From positions 1-15,403 of the forward strand of contig NZ_CALLYO010000116.1 of NCBI RefSeq assembly GCF_937858865.1: a DNA stretch of 15,403 bases. The letters are read 5' to 3'. The translations under genes and the position numbers were made by a program. The DNA is from an uncultured Amaricoccus sp. (lineage in GTDB: Bacteria > Pseudomonadota > Alphaproteobacteria > Rhodobacterales > Rhodobacteraceae). Shown piece by piece: positions 1 through 8,118 of this stretch. The stretch's first letter is position 1. The number at the start of each line of letters is the position of its first letter. Under the pieces are notes generated by a model. The model saw only the letters and a program-made list of their open reading frames with translations, had not been told where the DNA came from and ran no database searches.

Positions 1-991
1 TCCAGAACCAGCCGGCGAGGGTCTCACTGAGCCCGGCGGCGCGGGCGTGGCCGGGCGGGACGAGGGCGAGGGCGAGGAGGAGCGCCCCCCAGCGCAGCGT
101 GGTGCCGCGGCGGAACCAGAGGAGGACGAGGAGCGCGGCCGGCAGCGCCAGCAGCCAGCCGTCGTCCTGCAGGCGGCCCTCGGCCCCGGCGGCGCGGGCG
201 AGGCTGGAGGCGAGGGCGCGCTCGACGCCGCGGATGTCGGTGCCGTCGATGGTGGCCGCGACGGTGGCGACGTCGGCGCGGCGGGACCAGTCTGAGACCT
301 CGGCGCCGGGGTCGGGGGCGACGATCAGCGCGGCGCGGGCGCTGCCGCCGGCCGGAAAGGCGGCGATGTCGGCGGGGTCGATGCCGTCGGTGACGAAGAG
401 GACCGAACCGGGGGCCTCCTCCTCGGCGAGCAGCGTCTCGGCGAGGGCGAGGGCGGCGGAGGCGCGCCGGCCCTCATCGGGCATGATCGCGGGGTCGAGC
501 GCCTCGAGGAAGGGCAGCAGCACGGTCGGGTCGTCGGTCAGCGGCATGACGAGATGGGCGGTGCCGGCATAGGCGACGAGGCCGACCCGGCCGCCGGCGC
601 GGAGCGCGATGAGGTCGCGGACCTTCTGCTTCGCCCGCTCCAGCCGCGTCGGGGCGACGTCGGTGCCGGACATGCTCGGGCTGAGGTCGAGGGCGACGAC
701 GAGGGGCGCGGTCTCGGTGACGAAGGGCGACGGCGCCGGCCGCCAGGCCGGGCCGGCGGCGGCGAGCGTCATCAGCGCGGCGGCGCCGAGCAGGAGGTCG
801 GAGGCGTGGAGGCGGGAGCGGGCGTCGCGGCCGATGGTGAGCGCGGCGAGCAGGTGCGGGGCGATGATGTCGCCGACGGCCGGCGCCTCGGCGGCGGCGC
901 GGCGGCGGAGGAGGAGCCAGAGGCCCGCGAGCGGCAGGAGCGCGAGGAGCGCGAGGGGGCGGAGGAAGGTGAAGGCGGCGAGCGCGGTCAT
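1..991 (-). CDS. BatB-like VWA-domain membrane protein (C-terminus beyond left edge)
   Basis: The reading frame is open for 330 codons from an ATG at 991 to the left edge with no stop, so the protein is partial. Two hydrophobic segments (about residues 8-28 and 66-80) precede a von Willebrand A domain whose MIDAS motif is intact: D102-L-S104-P-S106. A third hydrophobic segment (about 284-300) and further apolar sequence follow, ending at the edge in Leu-Ala-Gly-Trp-Phe-Trp. This order matches BatB-type proteins, which often carry a TPR tail after the last membrane segment; a TPR tail here is an inference. The start overlaps the upstream VWA gene by four bases (ATGA), with a GAGG ribosome site 7 nt upstream. 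It is the last visible gene of the moxR operon. The VWA domain probably faces the periplasm and binds partner proteins through a divalent metal. Confidence 0.85.
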   Translation of the reverse strand, partial: MTALAAFTFLRPLALLALLPLAGLWLLLRRRAAAEAPAVGDIIAPHLLAALTIGRDARSRLHASDLLLGAAALMTLAAAGPAWRPAPSPFVTETAPLVVALDLSPSMSGTDVAPTRLERAKQKVRDLIALRAGGRVGLVAYAGTAHLVMPLTDDPTVLLPFLEALDPAIMPDEGRRASAALALAETLLAEEEAPGSVLFVTDGIDPADIAAFPAGGSARAALIVAPDPGAEVSDWSRRADVATVAATIDGTDIRGVERALASSLARAAGAEGRLQDDGWLLALPAALLVLLWFRRGTTLRWGALLLALALVPPGHARAAGLSETLAGWFW

Positions 992-1986
992 GCCGTCGCC
1001 TCGCGGCGGCGCGCCCGGCGGCGGCGGGCGACGGCGAGGGAGGCGGCGTAGGCGACGAGGACGAGGAGGACGAAGGCGGCGGCGGGGAGGGCGGCGAGCG
1101 GCGTGCGCGGGCGCCAGGAGGTGGTGGCGCCCTCGCGGGCGCCGGCGGCGTCGATCTGGTCGTAGATCGCCGCGAGGCCGGCGGCGTCCTCGGCGCGGTT
1201 GAAGCTGCCGCCGGTCGCCTGCGCGATCCCTTCGAGGGTGGCGATGTCGACCTTGTCGGCCTCGGCCGAGGCGTCCGGGTCGCCGACGGCGATGGTATGG
1301 ATGGTGACGCCGTTCTGCGCCGCGATGTCGGCGGCCTTGGCCGGCGCCATGCGGCTGCCGGTGTCGGTGCCGTCGGAGAGCAGGATGAGGATGCGGGCCT
1401 CGACCTTCGATGCCTCGAACGAGCGGATGGAGAGGCCGATCGCGTCGCCGAGCATGGTGTTCTGGCCGGCCATGCCGGGCTCGAGGGTGGCGAGCAGCGC
1501 GCGGGCGGCGGCGGTGTCGCGGGTGAAGGGGACGAGGACGTAGGCCGCGCTGCCGAAGACGACGAGGCCGATGCGGTCGTCGCGGCGGCCGGCGATGAAG
1601 CCGTCGAGGACCGACTTCACCCCGTCGAGGCGGGAGCCGCGGGTGCCGTCGGGCGCGGTGAAGTCGCGGGTGTGCATCGAGCCCGAGATGTCGACGGCGA
1701 GCATCACGTCGCGGGCGGCCTCGCTGCGCTCCACGGGCGCGCCGACCCACTGCGGCTGCGCGACGGTGACGAGGACGAGCGCCCAGAGCGTCCAGGCGAA
1801 GGCCATCTGGGCGCGGGTGCGCGGCAGGACGACGGCGCCCTCGCCCTTGTCGAGGCCGGCGCTCGTCGCCTCGAAGAAGGGGATGCGCACCGCCTGCACC
1901 GTCTCCCGGCGCGGCGGGGCCAGCCAGAGGACGAGGAGCGGCAGCGGCAGGGCGGCGAGCGCCCAGGGGAAGGCGAGCTCAAGCAT
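988..1986 (-). CDS. BatA-like VWA-domain membrane protein
   Basis: A 332-residue protein with hydrophobic segments at about 5-23 and 60-77, a VWA domain (about 93-270) and a final membrane segment (about 298-320) followed by an Arg-rich tail. The metal-ion-dependent adhesion site is complete: D99-I-S101-G-S103, T177 in GQNTMLGD, and D205 in LLSDGTD. BatA-type VWA proteins accompany MoxR ATPases in many bacteria and are thought to work in envelope-associated protein complexes; the substrate is unknown. The ATG at 1986 lies within the end of the DUF4381 gene (8-bp overlap) and has no convincing ribosome-binding site, so translation is probably coupled. The stop overlaps the next VWA gene as ATGA. 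Two consecutive VWA genes with intact MIDAS motifs is the usual BatA/BatB arrangement. Confidence 0.92.
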   Translation of the reverse strand: MLELAFPWALAALPLPLLVLWLAPPRRETVQAVRIPFFEATSAGLDKGEGAVVLPRTRAQMAFAWTLWALVLVTVAQPQWVGAPVERSEAARDVMLAVDISGSMHTRDFTAPDGTRGSRLDGVKSVLDGFIAGRRDDRIGLVVFGSAAYVLVPFTRDTAAARALLATLEPGMAGQNTMLGDAIGLSIRSFEASKVEARILILLSDGTDTGSRMAPAKAADIAAQNGVTIHTIAVGDPDASAEADKVDIATLEGIAQATGGSFNRAEDAAGLAAIYDQIDAAGAREGATTSWRPRTPLAALPAAAFVLLVLVAYAASLAVARRRRARRREATA

Positions 1987-2446
1987 GGCGGCGGCGGATC
2001 CAGGCGCGGGCGGCCGCGAGCGCCGCCGGCCCGTCGAAGGCGGGGACCGGGCGGTAGGGGGCGGTCGCGAGGTCGCCGGCGAGCGGGCCGAAGCCGGCGC
2101 CGCTGTCGGCGAGGAAGCGCGCCCAGCCGTCGCCGGAGAGAGGCGCGACCTCGGGGCGCGGGGCGGTGGCGAGGGCGACGCGGCGGAGCAGCGTCTGGAG
2201 CGCGGCGAGGGCGGCCGGGTCGCCGGCCTCCAGGGCGGGCGCGAGGGCGCCGAGCTCGGCGAGGGCGGCGCGGCGCCAGGCGGTGGCGCGGCGGTGGCGG
2301 AGGAAGGCCCGGAGGCCGAGGGTGAGGGCGGCGAGGAGGAGGAGGGCGAGGACGGCCCAGGCCGGGGTCGCCGGCCACATCGGGACGGGCGGCGGCTCGG
2401 CGATGTCGTCGAGCTGGTCGAGGAGGTCGACGAGGCTCTCGCCCAT
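1979..2446 (-). CDS. DUF4381 domain-containing small membrane protein
   Basis: A 155-residue protein. The N-terminal stretch has the acidic/hydrophobic start MGESLVDLLDQLDDI and a Pro-rich patch with a Trp (PPPVPMWPATPAW). A single membrane helix (about residues 29-48) is followed by a basic RHRRATAWRR segment and an Ala/Leu-rich cytoplasmic-like domain ending WIRRRHA. This architecture, placed between DUF58 and BatA-type VWA genes, is characteristic of DUF4381 proteins, which have no established biochemical activity. The ATG at 2446 overlaps the stop of the DUF58 gene (ATGA) and has a clear GGAGG 5 nt upstream. The domain name rests on length, single-helix layout and gene order rather than on a profile search. 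Confidence 0.8.
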   Translation of the reverse strand: MGESLVDLLDQLDDIAEPPPVPMWPATPAWAVLALLLLAALTLGLRAFLRHRRATAWRRAALAELGALAPALEAGDPAALAALQTLLRRVALATAPRPEVAPLSGDGWARFLADSGAGFGPLAGDLATAPYRPVPAFDGPAALAAARAWIRRRHA

Positions 2447-3393
2447 CAGCGCCTCCGCGCCGGCGCCGAAAGGGGGGCGCCGAAGAGGCGGAGGAGCTGC
2501 GGGATCGTCGGCTCGCCGGCGCTGACCGGCAGGATCGCGGCGTCGAGCCGCTCCTGCCAGGCGAGGAGCGTGGCGATGCGCCCGGAGCCGGTCCCGGCGA
2601 GGTTGCGGCGGACGCGGGCGTCGGCGAGGTCGAGTTCGACCTGCAGGCGGCCGTCGCCGACGACGATGCGGCCGCTGGCCGGGGTCTCGTGCGCCGAGGG
2701 GTCGTGGACGATGGCGAGCAGGATGTCGTTGCCGCGGGCGATGCCGGTCAGGAGGCGGAGCGTCGCCGCGCCGGCGCCGTCGAAGTCCGAGACGACGAGG
2801 AGGAGCCAGTCGTGGGTGAGGATCTCGGCCGCGCGGGCGAGGGCGGTGTCGAGGCGGCCGGCGGCGCCGGCGGCGACGGGGGCCTCGGCGGAGAGCGCGA
2901 GGTTGGCGTCGGCGATGCGGTCGAGCAGGCGCAGGACGGCCCCGCGCGAGCGGCGGGCGGGGACGGCGTCGAAGCCCTGGTCGGTGAGGACGAGGCCGCC
3001 GACGCGGTCGCCCTGGCCGAGGATGCGCCAGGCGGCGAGGGCGGCGATCTCGGCGGCGGTGACCGACTTCATGTTGAGGACGGTGCCGAAGAACATCGAC
3101 ATCCGCTGGTCGACGAGGAGGAGCGCCGGGCGGTCGCGCTCCTCGCGGGTGACGCGGACGTGGGGGGCGCCGGTGCGGGCGGTGACCTTCCAGTCGATGG
3201 CGCGCACGTCGTCGCCGGGGAGGTAGGCGCGCAGCTCCTCGAACTCGAGGCCGCGGCCGCGCAGGCGGCTGGCGCGGCGGCCGGAGAGGGCGCTGCCGAC
3301 CGGCTGGCGCGGCAGGAAGTCGAAGCCGCGCGCCCGCGCCTCGAGGCCCGCCAGGTGGGCGAGGTCGGCGTGGATGCGCGGGTCGAGGGTCAT
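2446..3393 (-). CDS. DUF58 domain-containing protein
   Basis: A 315-residue soluble protein. The DUF58 signature is clear at about residues 55-68: R-x-Y-x-P-G-D-D-V-R-x-I-D-W. A VWA-like fold follows, but its first metal-site motif is degenerate: D95-Q-R-M-S-M where intact VWA domains have DxSxS, then FFG and an MKS segment. DUF58 proteins are standard partners of MoxR ATPases; their exact role is undefined. The chosen ATG at 3393 overlaps the stop of the HAD gene (ATGA), with GAGAAG 2 nt upstream of the start. The same frame stays open back to 4095, but that part lies opposite the real HAD reading frame and is Arg/Pro-rich junk, so it is excluded. The end overlaps the DUF4381 start by four bases. 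Confidence 0.9.
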   Translation of the reverse strand: MTLDPRIHADLAHLAGLEARARGFDFLPRQPVGSALSGRRASRLRGRGLEFEELRAYLPGDDVRAIDWKVTARTGAPHVRVTREERDRPALLLVDQRMSMFFGTVLNMKSVTAAEIAALAAWRILGQGDRVGGLVLTDQGFDAVPARRSRGAVLRLLDRIADANLALSAEAPVAAGAAGRLDTALARAAEILTHDWLLLVVSDFDGAGAATLRLLTGIARGNDILLAIVHDPSAHETPASGRIVVGDGRLQVELDLADARVRRNLAGTGSGRIATLLAWQERLDAAILPVSAGEPTIPQLLRLFGAPLSAPARRR

Positions 3394-4370
3394 TGCTTCT
3401 CGAACGGGTAGATCACCTTCCAGTCGCTGGCCATGTCGATCAGGAGCCAGCCCTCGTCCGGCGCGGCGTCGAGGGCGCGGGCGAGCTGGCCGACGTGGCT
3501 GTCGCGGTCGTAGGCCCATTCGCGGGCGGCGTCGGTATGGTGGACGATGAGGCCGAGGTCGGGGCCGTCGCCGGCGGTGACGTAGTCGAGCATCTCGAAG
3601 TCGCCGTCGGAGTTGCCGAAGGCGATGACCGGGCGCTTGCCGATGTGGCGGAGGATGCCGACCGGCTTGCCGGCCTTGTCGTCGACGAAGAAGACCCCGG
3701 GCTCGCGGTCGAAGCGGGGCGGGCCGTCCTGGTCGTTGTAGGTGACCGCGATCTGCGAGCCGACGACCTGCTGCGGCGGGATGCCGTAGACCTGCTCGGC
3801 CCAGGGGCGCATGAAGTCGATGCCGCCGCCGGAGACGATCCAGGTCTCGAAGCCGTTGTCGCGCAGGTAGTCGAGCACCTCGAGCATCGGCTGGAAGACG
3901 AGGTCGGTGTAGGGCCGGTCGAAGCGGGGGTGGCGGGCGGTGGCGATCCAGTCCTTCACCAGCGCCTCGAATTCCTCGTTGGTCATGCCGGCGTGGGTGG
4001 CGGCCACGAGCTCGACGAGGCCCTGCTCGCCGGCGGCGCCGAGGGCGGCCAAGTCGCCGTCGAGCACAGCCTTGTAGGGCATCTCGTCCGCCCATTCGGG
4101 ATGGTCGGCGGCCATCGCCCTGATCCGGTCGTTCACGAACATGCCCTGGAAGTACATCGGCTGCTCGGACCAGAGGGTGCCGTCGTTGTCGAAGGTCGCG
4201 ATGCGGTCGTCGGGGGCGATGAAGCCCGGGCCGCCCTCGGCGGTGGCGGCCTGCACGAAGGCGACGATCGCCTGCTTCGTGGGGCCGTCGTTCCAGCTGG
4301 GCAGCGGGTCGTCCTGGGCGAGGGCCGGGACGGCGAGGAGGGCGGCGGCGAGGGTGGCGCGGAGGAACAT
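3390..4370 (-). CDS. Exported HAD-superfamily phosphatase-like hydrolase
   Basis: A 326-residue protein with a Sec signal peptide (residues 1-18, likely cut after A-L-A). The mature part carries all HAD motifs: motif I D61-N-D63-G-T (nucleophile and acid/base aspartates), motif II S180-G-G-G, a lysine in the DDKAGKP segment (about 230-236), and motif IV G252-N-S-D255-G-D257. This resembles the phosphoserine phosphatase-like branch of the superfamily, but the substrate cannot be read from sequence. Location is predicted periplasmic. The gene lies 14 bp after moxR; its AAGGAG ribosome site directly abuts the moxR stop codon, and its end overlaps DUF58 by four bases. It is therefore firmly inside the MoxR operon, where a HAD enzyme is not a standard member. 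Confidence 0.9.
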   Translation of the reverse strand: MFLRATLAAALLAVPALAQDDPLPSWNDGPTKQAIVAFVQAATAEGGPGFIAPDDRIATFDNDGTLWSEQPMYFQGMFVNDRIRAMAADHPEWADEMPYKAVLDGDLAALGAAGEQGLVELVAATHAGMTNEEFEALVKDWIATARHPRFDRPYTDLVFQPMLEVLDYLRDNGFETWIVSGGGIDFMRPWAEQVYGIPPQQVVGSQIAVTYNDQDGPPRFDREPGVFFVDDKAGKPVGILRHIGKRPVIAFGNSDGDFEMLDYVTAGDGPDLGLIVHHTDAAREWAYDRDSHVGQLARALDAAPDEGWLLIDMASDWKVIYPFEKQ

Positions 4371-4384
4371 GGGGCGCGGCTCCT

Positions 4385-5374
<990 letters not shown>

Positions 5375-5428
5375 GCGAGGGCCGCCCGCGGGGGCGATTT
5401 CGCGGATTTCGCGCGCGAAACTATAACT

Positions 5429-5457
5429 ATCATATTGATTCCGCTGAGATTCGTCAG
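5429..5457 (-). promoter_or_regulatory. Sigma70-like promoter for the moxR operon
   Basis: On the minus strand a -35 hexamer CTGACG (5457-5452) and a -10 hexamer TATGAT (5434-5429) are separated by exactly 17 bp. They sit in the only AT-rich patch of the region (about 5420-5470), directly upstream of moxR. The expected transcription start is near 5422, giving a leader of about 48 nt. This is sequence inspection only. Confidence 0.6.
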
Positions 5458-5480
5458 GTTAATTCTTTCTTGCCGAGGGG

Positions 5481-5503
5481 GTCGGAGGCTGCGCGCCTCC
5501 GAC
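5481..5503 (-). terminator. Hairpin downstream of the sulfatase gene
   Basis: A perfect 8-bp inverted repeat (GTCGGAGG at 5481-5488 and CCTCCGAC at 5496-5503) with a 7-base loop lies 13 bp beyond the sulfatase stop. It lacks a T-run on the minus strand, so it may be a weak or Rho-assisted terminator separating the sulfatase from moxR. Confidence 0.45.
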
Positions 5504-5515
5504 CGGGAGCGGCGG

Positions 5516-7078
5516 CTACTGGCCGCCGGCGGCGTTGCTGAGCTGCTGCTGGAGCTGCTCGGTGATCTGGTCGATCGAGAAGCTGGCCGGGCGCTGCGCC
5601 GGCGGAAACTCGGTGAAGGTGCCGAGGAAGTCCGCGACGTAGGCCTGCGCCGGGACCACCAGGTAGGCCTTGCTCAGCGTCCAGTCGTAGTAGGTGTTCG
5701 AGGTGATGTCGGCGCGCTCGTAGGGATCGGAGCGCAGGTCGAACATCTTCGGCACCCGCAGGTGGACGAAGGGCTCGGCCCAGATGGCGAGGGTTCCCTG
5801 CATCCGCTGCTCCTCGAAGACGAGCTTCCAGTTCTCGTAGCGCATGGCCACGAGATCGCCGTCGTCGTTGAAGTAGAAGAACTCCTTGCGGGCGCTGTCG
5901 GGCGAGGTGCCGGTCAGATAGTCGAGCTGGTTGTAGCCGTCGAGGTGGTTCTTGTACTCCGTGCCGTCGACGGTCGTGCCCTGCAGCAGCCGCTCCTTGA
6001 TGTCGGTGTCGCCGGCGGCGGCGAGCAGCGTCGGGAACCAGTCGAGGCCGGAGAAGATGCCGTTGAGCTCGGTGCCGGGCTGGATGTGGCCGGGCCAGCG
6101 GATGAGCGCCGGGACGCGGAAGGCGCCCTCCCAGTTGGTGTTCTTCTCGCTGCGGAAGGGGGTGGTGCCGGCGTCGGGCCAGGAGTTCTGGTGCGGGCCG
6201 TTGTCGGTCGTATAGATGACGATGGTATCGTCGGTCACGCCGAGCTCGTCGAGCTTGTCGAGGATGCTGCCGACGACGGCGTCGGTCTCGATCATGCCGT
6301 CGGCGTATTCGGTGCGGGCGGTCAGGCCGGGCTGGTCGCGGTGCTCGGGGCGGACGTGGGTGCGGAAGTGCATCCGCGTGGTGTTCATCCAGACGAAGAA
6401 GGGGGTGTCGGCGTCGACCTGGCGCTGGATGAAGTCGATCGCCGCCGCCGAGGTCTCGTCGTCGACGGTCTCCATGCGCTTGCGGGTCAGGGGACCGGTG
6501 TCCTCGATCGTGCCGTCGGCGGAGGACTTGATGACGCCGCGCGGGCCGAACTGCTCGCGGAAGGCCGGATCCTGCGGGTAGTTGAAATCTTCCGGCTCCT
6601 CCTCGGCGTTGAGGTGGTAGAGGTTGCCGAAGAATTCGTCGAAGCCGTGCGCGGTGGGCAGGAACTCGTCGCGGTCGCCGAGGTGATTCTTGCCGAACTG
6701 GCCGGTGGCGTAGCCGCGGTCCTTGAGCGCCGAGGCGATGGTGACGTCGCTCGCCTGCAGGCCGACGTCGGCGCCGGGCAGGCCGACCTTGGAGAGGCCG
6801 GTGCGCAGCGTCGCCTGGCCGGTGATGAAGGTGGAGCGGCCGGCGGTGCAGCTCTGCTCTGCGTAATAGTCGGTGAAGAGCGCGCCCTCCGTGCCGATCC
6901 GGTCGATATTGGGCGTCCGGTAGCCCATCAGGCCGCGCGAGTAGATCGAGAGGTTGGTCTGGCCGATGTCGTCGCCGAAGATGACGAGGATGTTCGGCGG
7001 CGACGGCTGCTCCTGCGCAAGCACGGCGCCCGAGGCCGTCATGGTCAGGAGCGCGGCGGCGCTCAGGATTTTCAGCAT
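5516..7078 (-). CDS. Exported arylsulfatase (type I, Cys-type formylglycine sulfatase)
   Basis: A 520-residue protein with a signal peptide (about 1-21, ending AVLA-Q). Active-site elements of type I sulfatases are in order: metal ligands D36-D37 in FGDDIG, the formylglycine motif C77-T-A-G-R81, K130 and H132 in GKNHLGD, H237, metal ligands D292-N293 in YTTDNGP, and K312. The cysteine would need oxidation to formylglycine by a maturation enzyme, and none is encoded in this window. It hydrolyses sulfate esters, presumably in the periplasm; the substrate is unknown. The ATG at 7078 is chosen over the longer frame opening at 7153 because it begins a clean signal peptide and has GGGAGG 9 nt upstream. 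The gene reads toward moxR, separated by a hairpin and the moxR promoter. Confidence 0.92.
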   Translation of the reverse strand: MLKILSAAALLTMTASGAVLAQEQPSPPNILVIFGDDIGQTNLSIYSRGLMGYRTPNIDRIGTEGALFTDYYAEQSCTAGRSTFITGQATLRTGLSKVGLPGADVGLQASDVTIASALKDRGYATGQFGKNHLGDRDEFLPTAHGFDEFFGNLYHLNAEEEPEDFNYPQDPAFREQFGPRGVIKSSADGTIEDTGPLTRKRMETVDDETSAAAIDFIQRQVDADTPFFVWMNTTRMHFRTHVRPEHRDQPGLTARTEYADGMIETDAVVGSILDKLDELGVTDDTIVIYTTDNGPHQNSWPDAGTTPFRSEKNTNWEGAFRVPALIRWPGHIQPGTELNGIFSGLDWFPTLLAAAGDTDIKERLLQGTTVDGTEYKNHLDGYNQLDYLTGTSPDSARKEFFYFNDDGDLVAMRYENWKLVFEEQRMQGTLAIWAEPFVHLRVPKMFDLRSDPYERADITSNTYYDWTLSKAYLVVPAQAYVADFLGTFTEFPPAQRPASFSIDQITEQLQQQLSNAAGGQ

Positions 7079-7182
7079 AGCGGGGATCCTCCCTTTCCAG
7101 CGGGGAGAGAGTGGCACGATTCGGGCGCAGGAAGGAACCACCCGCCCGCGCATGGTGTCGCGGGGGTGTTCAGGGCAGTCCG

Positions 7183-7203
7183 CCCGGCGGATCGCCCGCC
7201 GGG
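7183..7203 (-). terminator. Possible hairpin terminator after ubiV
   Basis: An 8-bp perfect stem (CCCGGCGG at 7183-7190 and CCGCCGGG at 7196-7203) with a 5-base loop sits 17 bp past the ubiV stop. No T-run follows, so intrinsic termination is uncertain. The rest of the 141-bp gap (7079-7219) shows no clear promoter for the sulfatase beyond its ribosome site. Confidence 0.35.
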
Positions 7204-7219
7204 ACCGGGGCCGGCGCGG

Positions 7220-8116
7220 TCAGGCCGCGCCGGACCAGTGCGCGCCCGAGGGCCCGGCGGGGAACCCGTCGGAGAGCCGCCCGCCCGGCACCCGCCCGAC
7301 GAGCGATGCGGCGAGCGCCGCGCCCGTCATCCGGCCGGCCAGCAGCTCGGCATAGTCGCGGCAGATGCCGGCGAAATCGCCGGTCTGCGGCGAGAGCCGC
7401 AGCGCCGCGACGCCCGCCGCGCGCAGCGCCTCCGCCTGCAGCGCCATGCTCGCCGTGCTCTGGCTCATCGTCTGCACGCCGTTCACCACGAGGAACTTCT
7501 GCCCGTCGAGCGTGTCGACCTCGCGCCCGTCGGGGTCCTCGCCGCAGACGAACTGGCAGCCGTCCTTGGCCCGGTCGTGCAGGCGCGCGTGGTAGCAGCG
7601 CCCGGAGATCGCCAGCGGCAGCCGGCCGTGGCCCCAGACCTCGACCGCCACCCCTGCCTCGCGCCCGGCCGCGGCCAGGACCGCGATCGAGGCGAGCGGC
7701 AGCTCGGGCGGCAGGCAGATGCGGGTTGCCCCGCGCCGCGCCAGCCAGCGGAGCGTGCTCTCGTTGTAGACGTTGACCATCGGGCCGACCCAGAAGGGCG
7801 TGCCGTCGGGGATGTGGCGCAGCGCGGTCAGGTCGTTGACCTCGACGGTCAGGCCGGCGGCCGCCAGGTCGGCGGTCAGCCGGCGCTCGCGCTTCAGCGT
7901 GACGAGCGCGAGGCTGGCCAGCGCCACCTCCTTGCCCGCCGCCTGCAGCCGCTCCACCGCCGCGGCGATCGCGTCCTGCCAGAAGGGCAGGCGCTTGGAG
8001 CAGACCCATTCGCCGATCGCCACCCGTGCGACCGGCGCCTCGGCCAGCCGGGCGTAGAAGGCGTCCACCGCCGCGGCGTCCCAGAAGAAGGCGTTCGGCC
8101 CGATCGTCAGGTCCAT
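7220..8116 (-). CDS. ubiV: UbiV, Fe-S subunit of anaerobic ubiquinone hydroxylation (U32 peptidase-like family)
   Basis: A 298-residue member of the U32 peptidase-like family. Four cysteines match the 4Fe-4S ligands described for E. coli UbiV: C39 (GEWVCS), C174 (GRCYHAR), C187 and C191 (GCQFVC). UbiU and UbiV form a complex that hydroxylates ubiquinone precursors without oxygen, with prephenate as oxygen donor in E. coli. Start choices are GTG 8128, ATG 8122 and ATG 8116. I chose 8116 because GGAG (8126-8123) then has a 6-nt spacing, the protein begins MDLTIGP like family members, and the first ligand falls at C39 as in E. coli. It starts 2 nt after the ubiU stop, or overlaps it as ATGA if 8122 is used. 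It is the last gene of the ubiTUV operon. Confidence 0.93.
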   Translation of the reverse strand: MDLTIGPNAFFWDAAAVDAFYARLAEAPVARVAIGEWVCSKRLPFWQDAIAAAVERLQAAGKEVALASLALVTLKRERRLTADLAAAGLTVEVNDLTALRHIPDGTPFWVGPMVNVYNESTLRWLARRGATRICLPPELPLASIAVLAAAGREAGVAVEVWGHGRLPLAISGRCYHARLHDRAKDGCQFVCGEDPDGREVDTLDGQKFLVVNGVQTMSQSTASMALQAEALRAAGVAALRLSPQTGDFAGICRDYAELLAGRMTGAALAASLVGRVPGGRLSDGFPAGPSGAHWSGAA

Positions 8117-8118
8117 CG

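Noticed and set aside
3394..4095. N-terminal extension of the DUF58 frame
   Set aside because: It lies out of frame within the HAD gene and reads as Arg/Pro/Gly-rich sequence; the DUF58 start at 3393 has the expected N-terminus and an ATGA junction.
7112..7127. Sigma54-like TGGCACG motif
   Set aside because: The -24-like element is present, but the required GC/TTGC -12 element at the right spacing is not, and its plus-strand direction faces no gene.
7079..7153. Longer N-terminus of the sulfatase
   Set aside because: The extension would precede a normal signal peptide, and the strong ribosome site lies immediately before the ATG at 7078.
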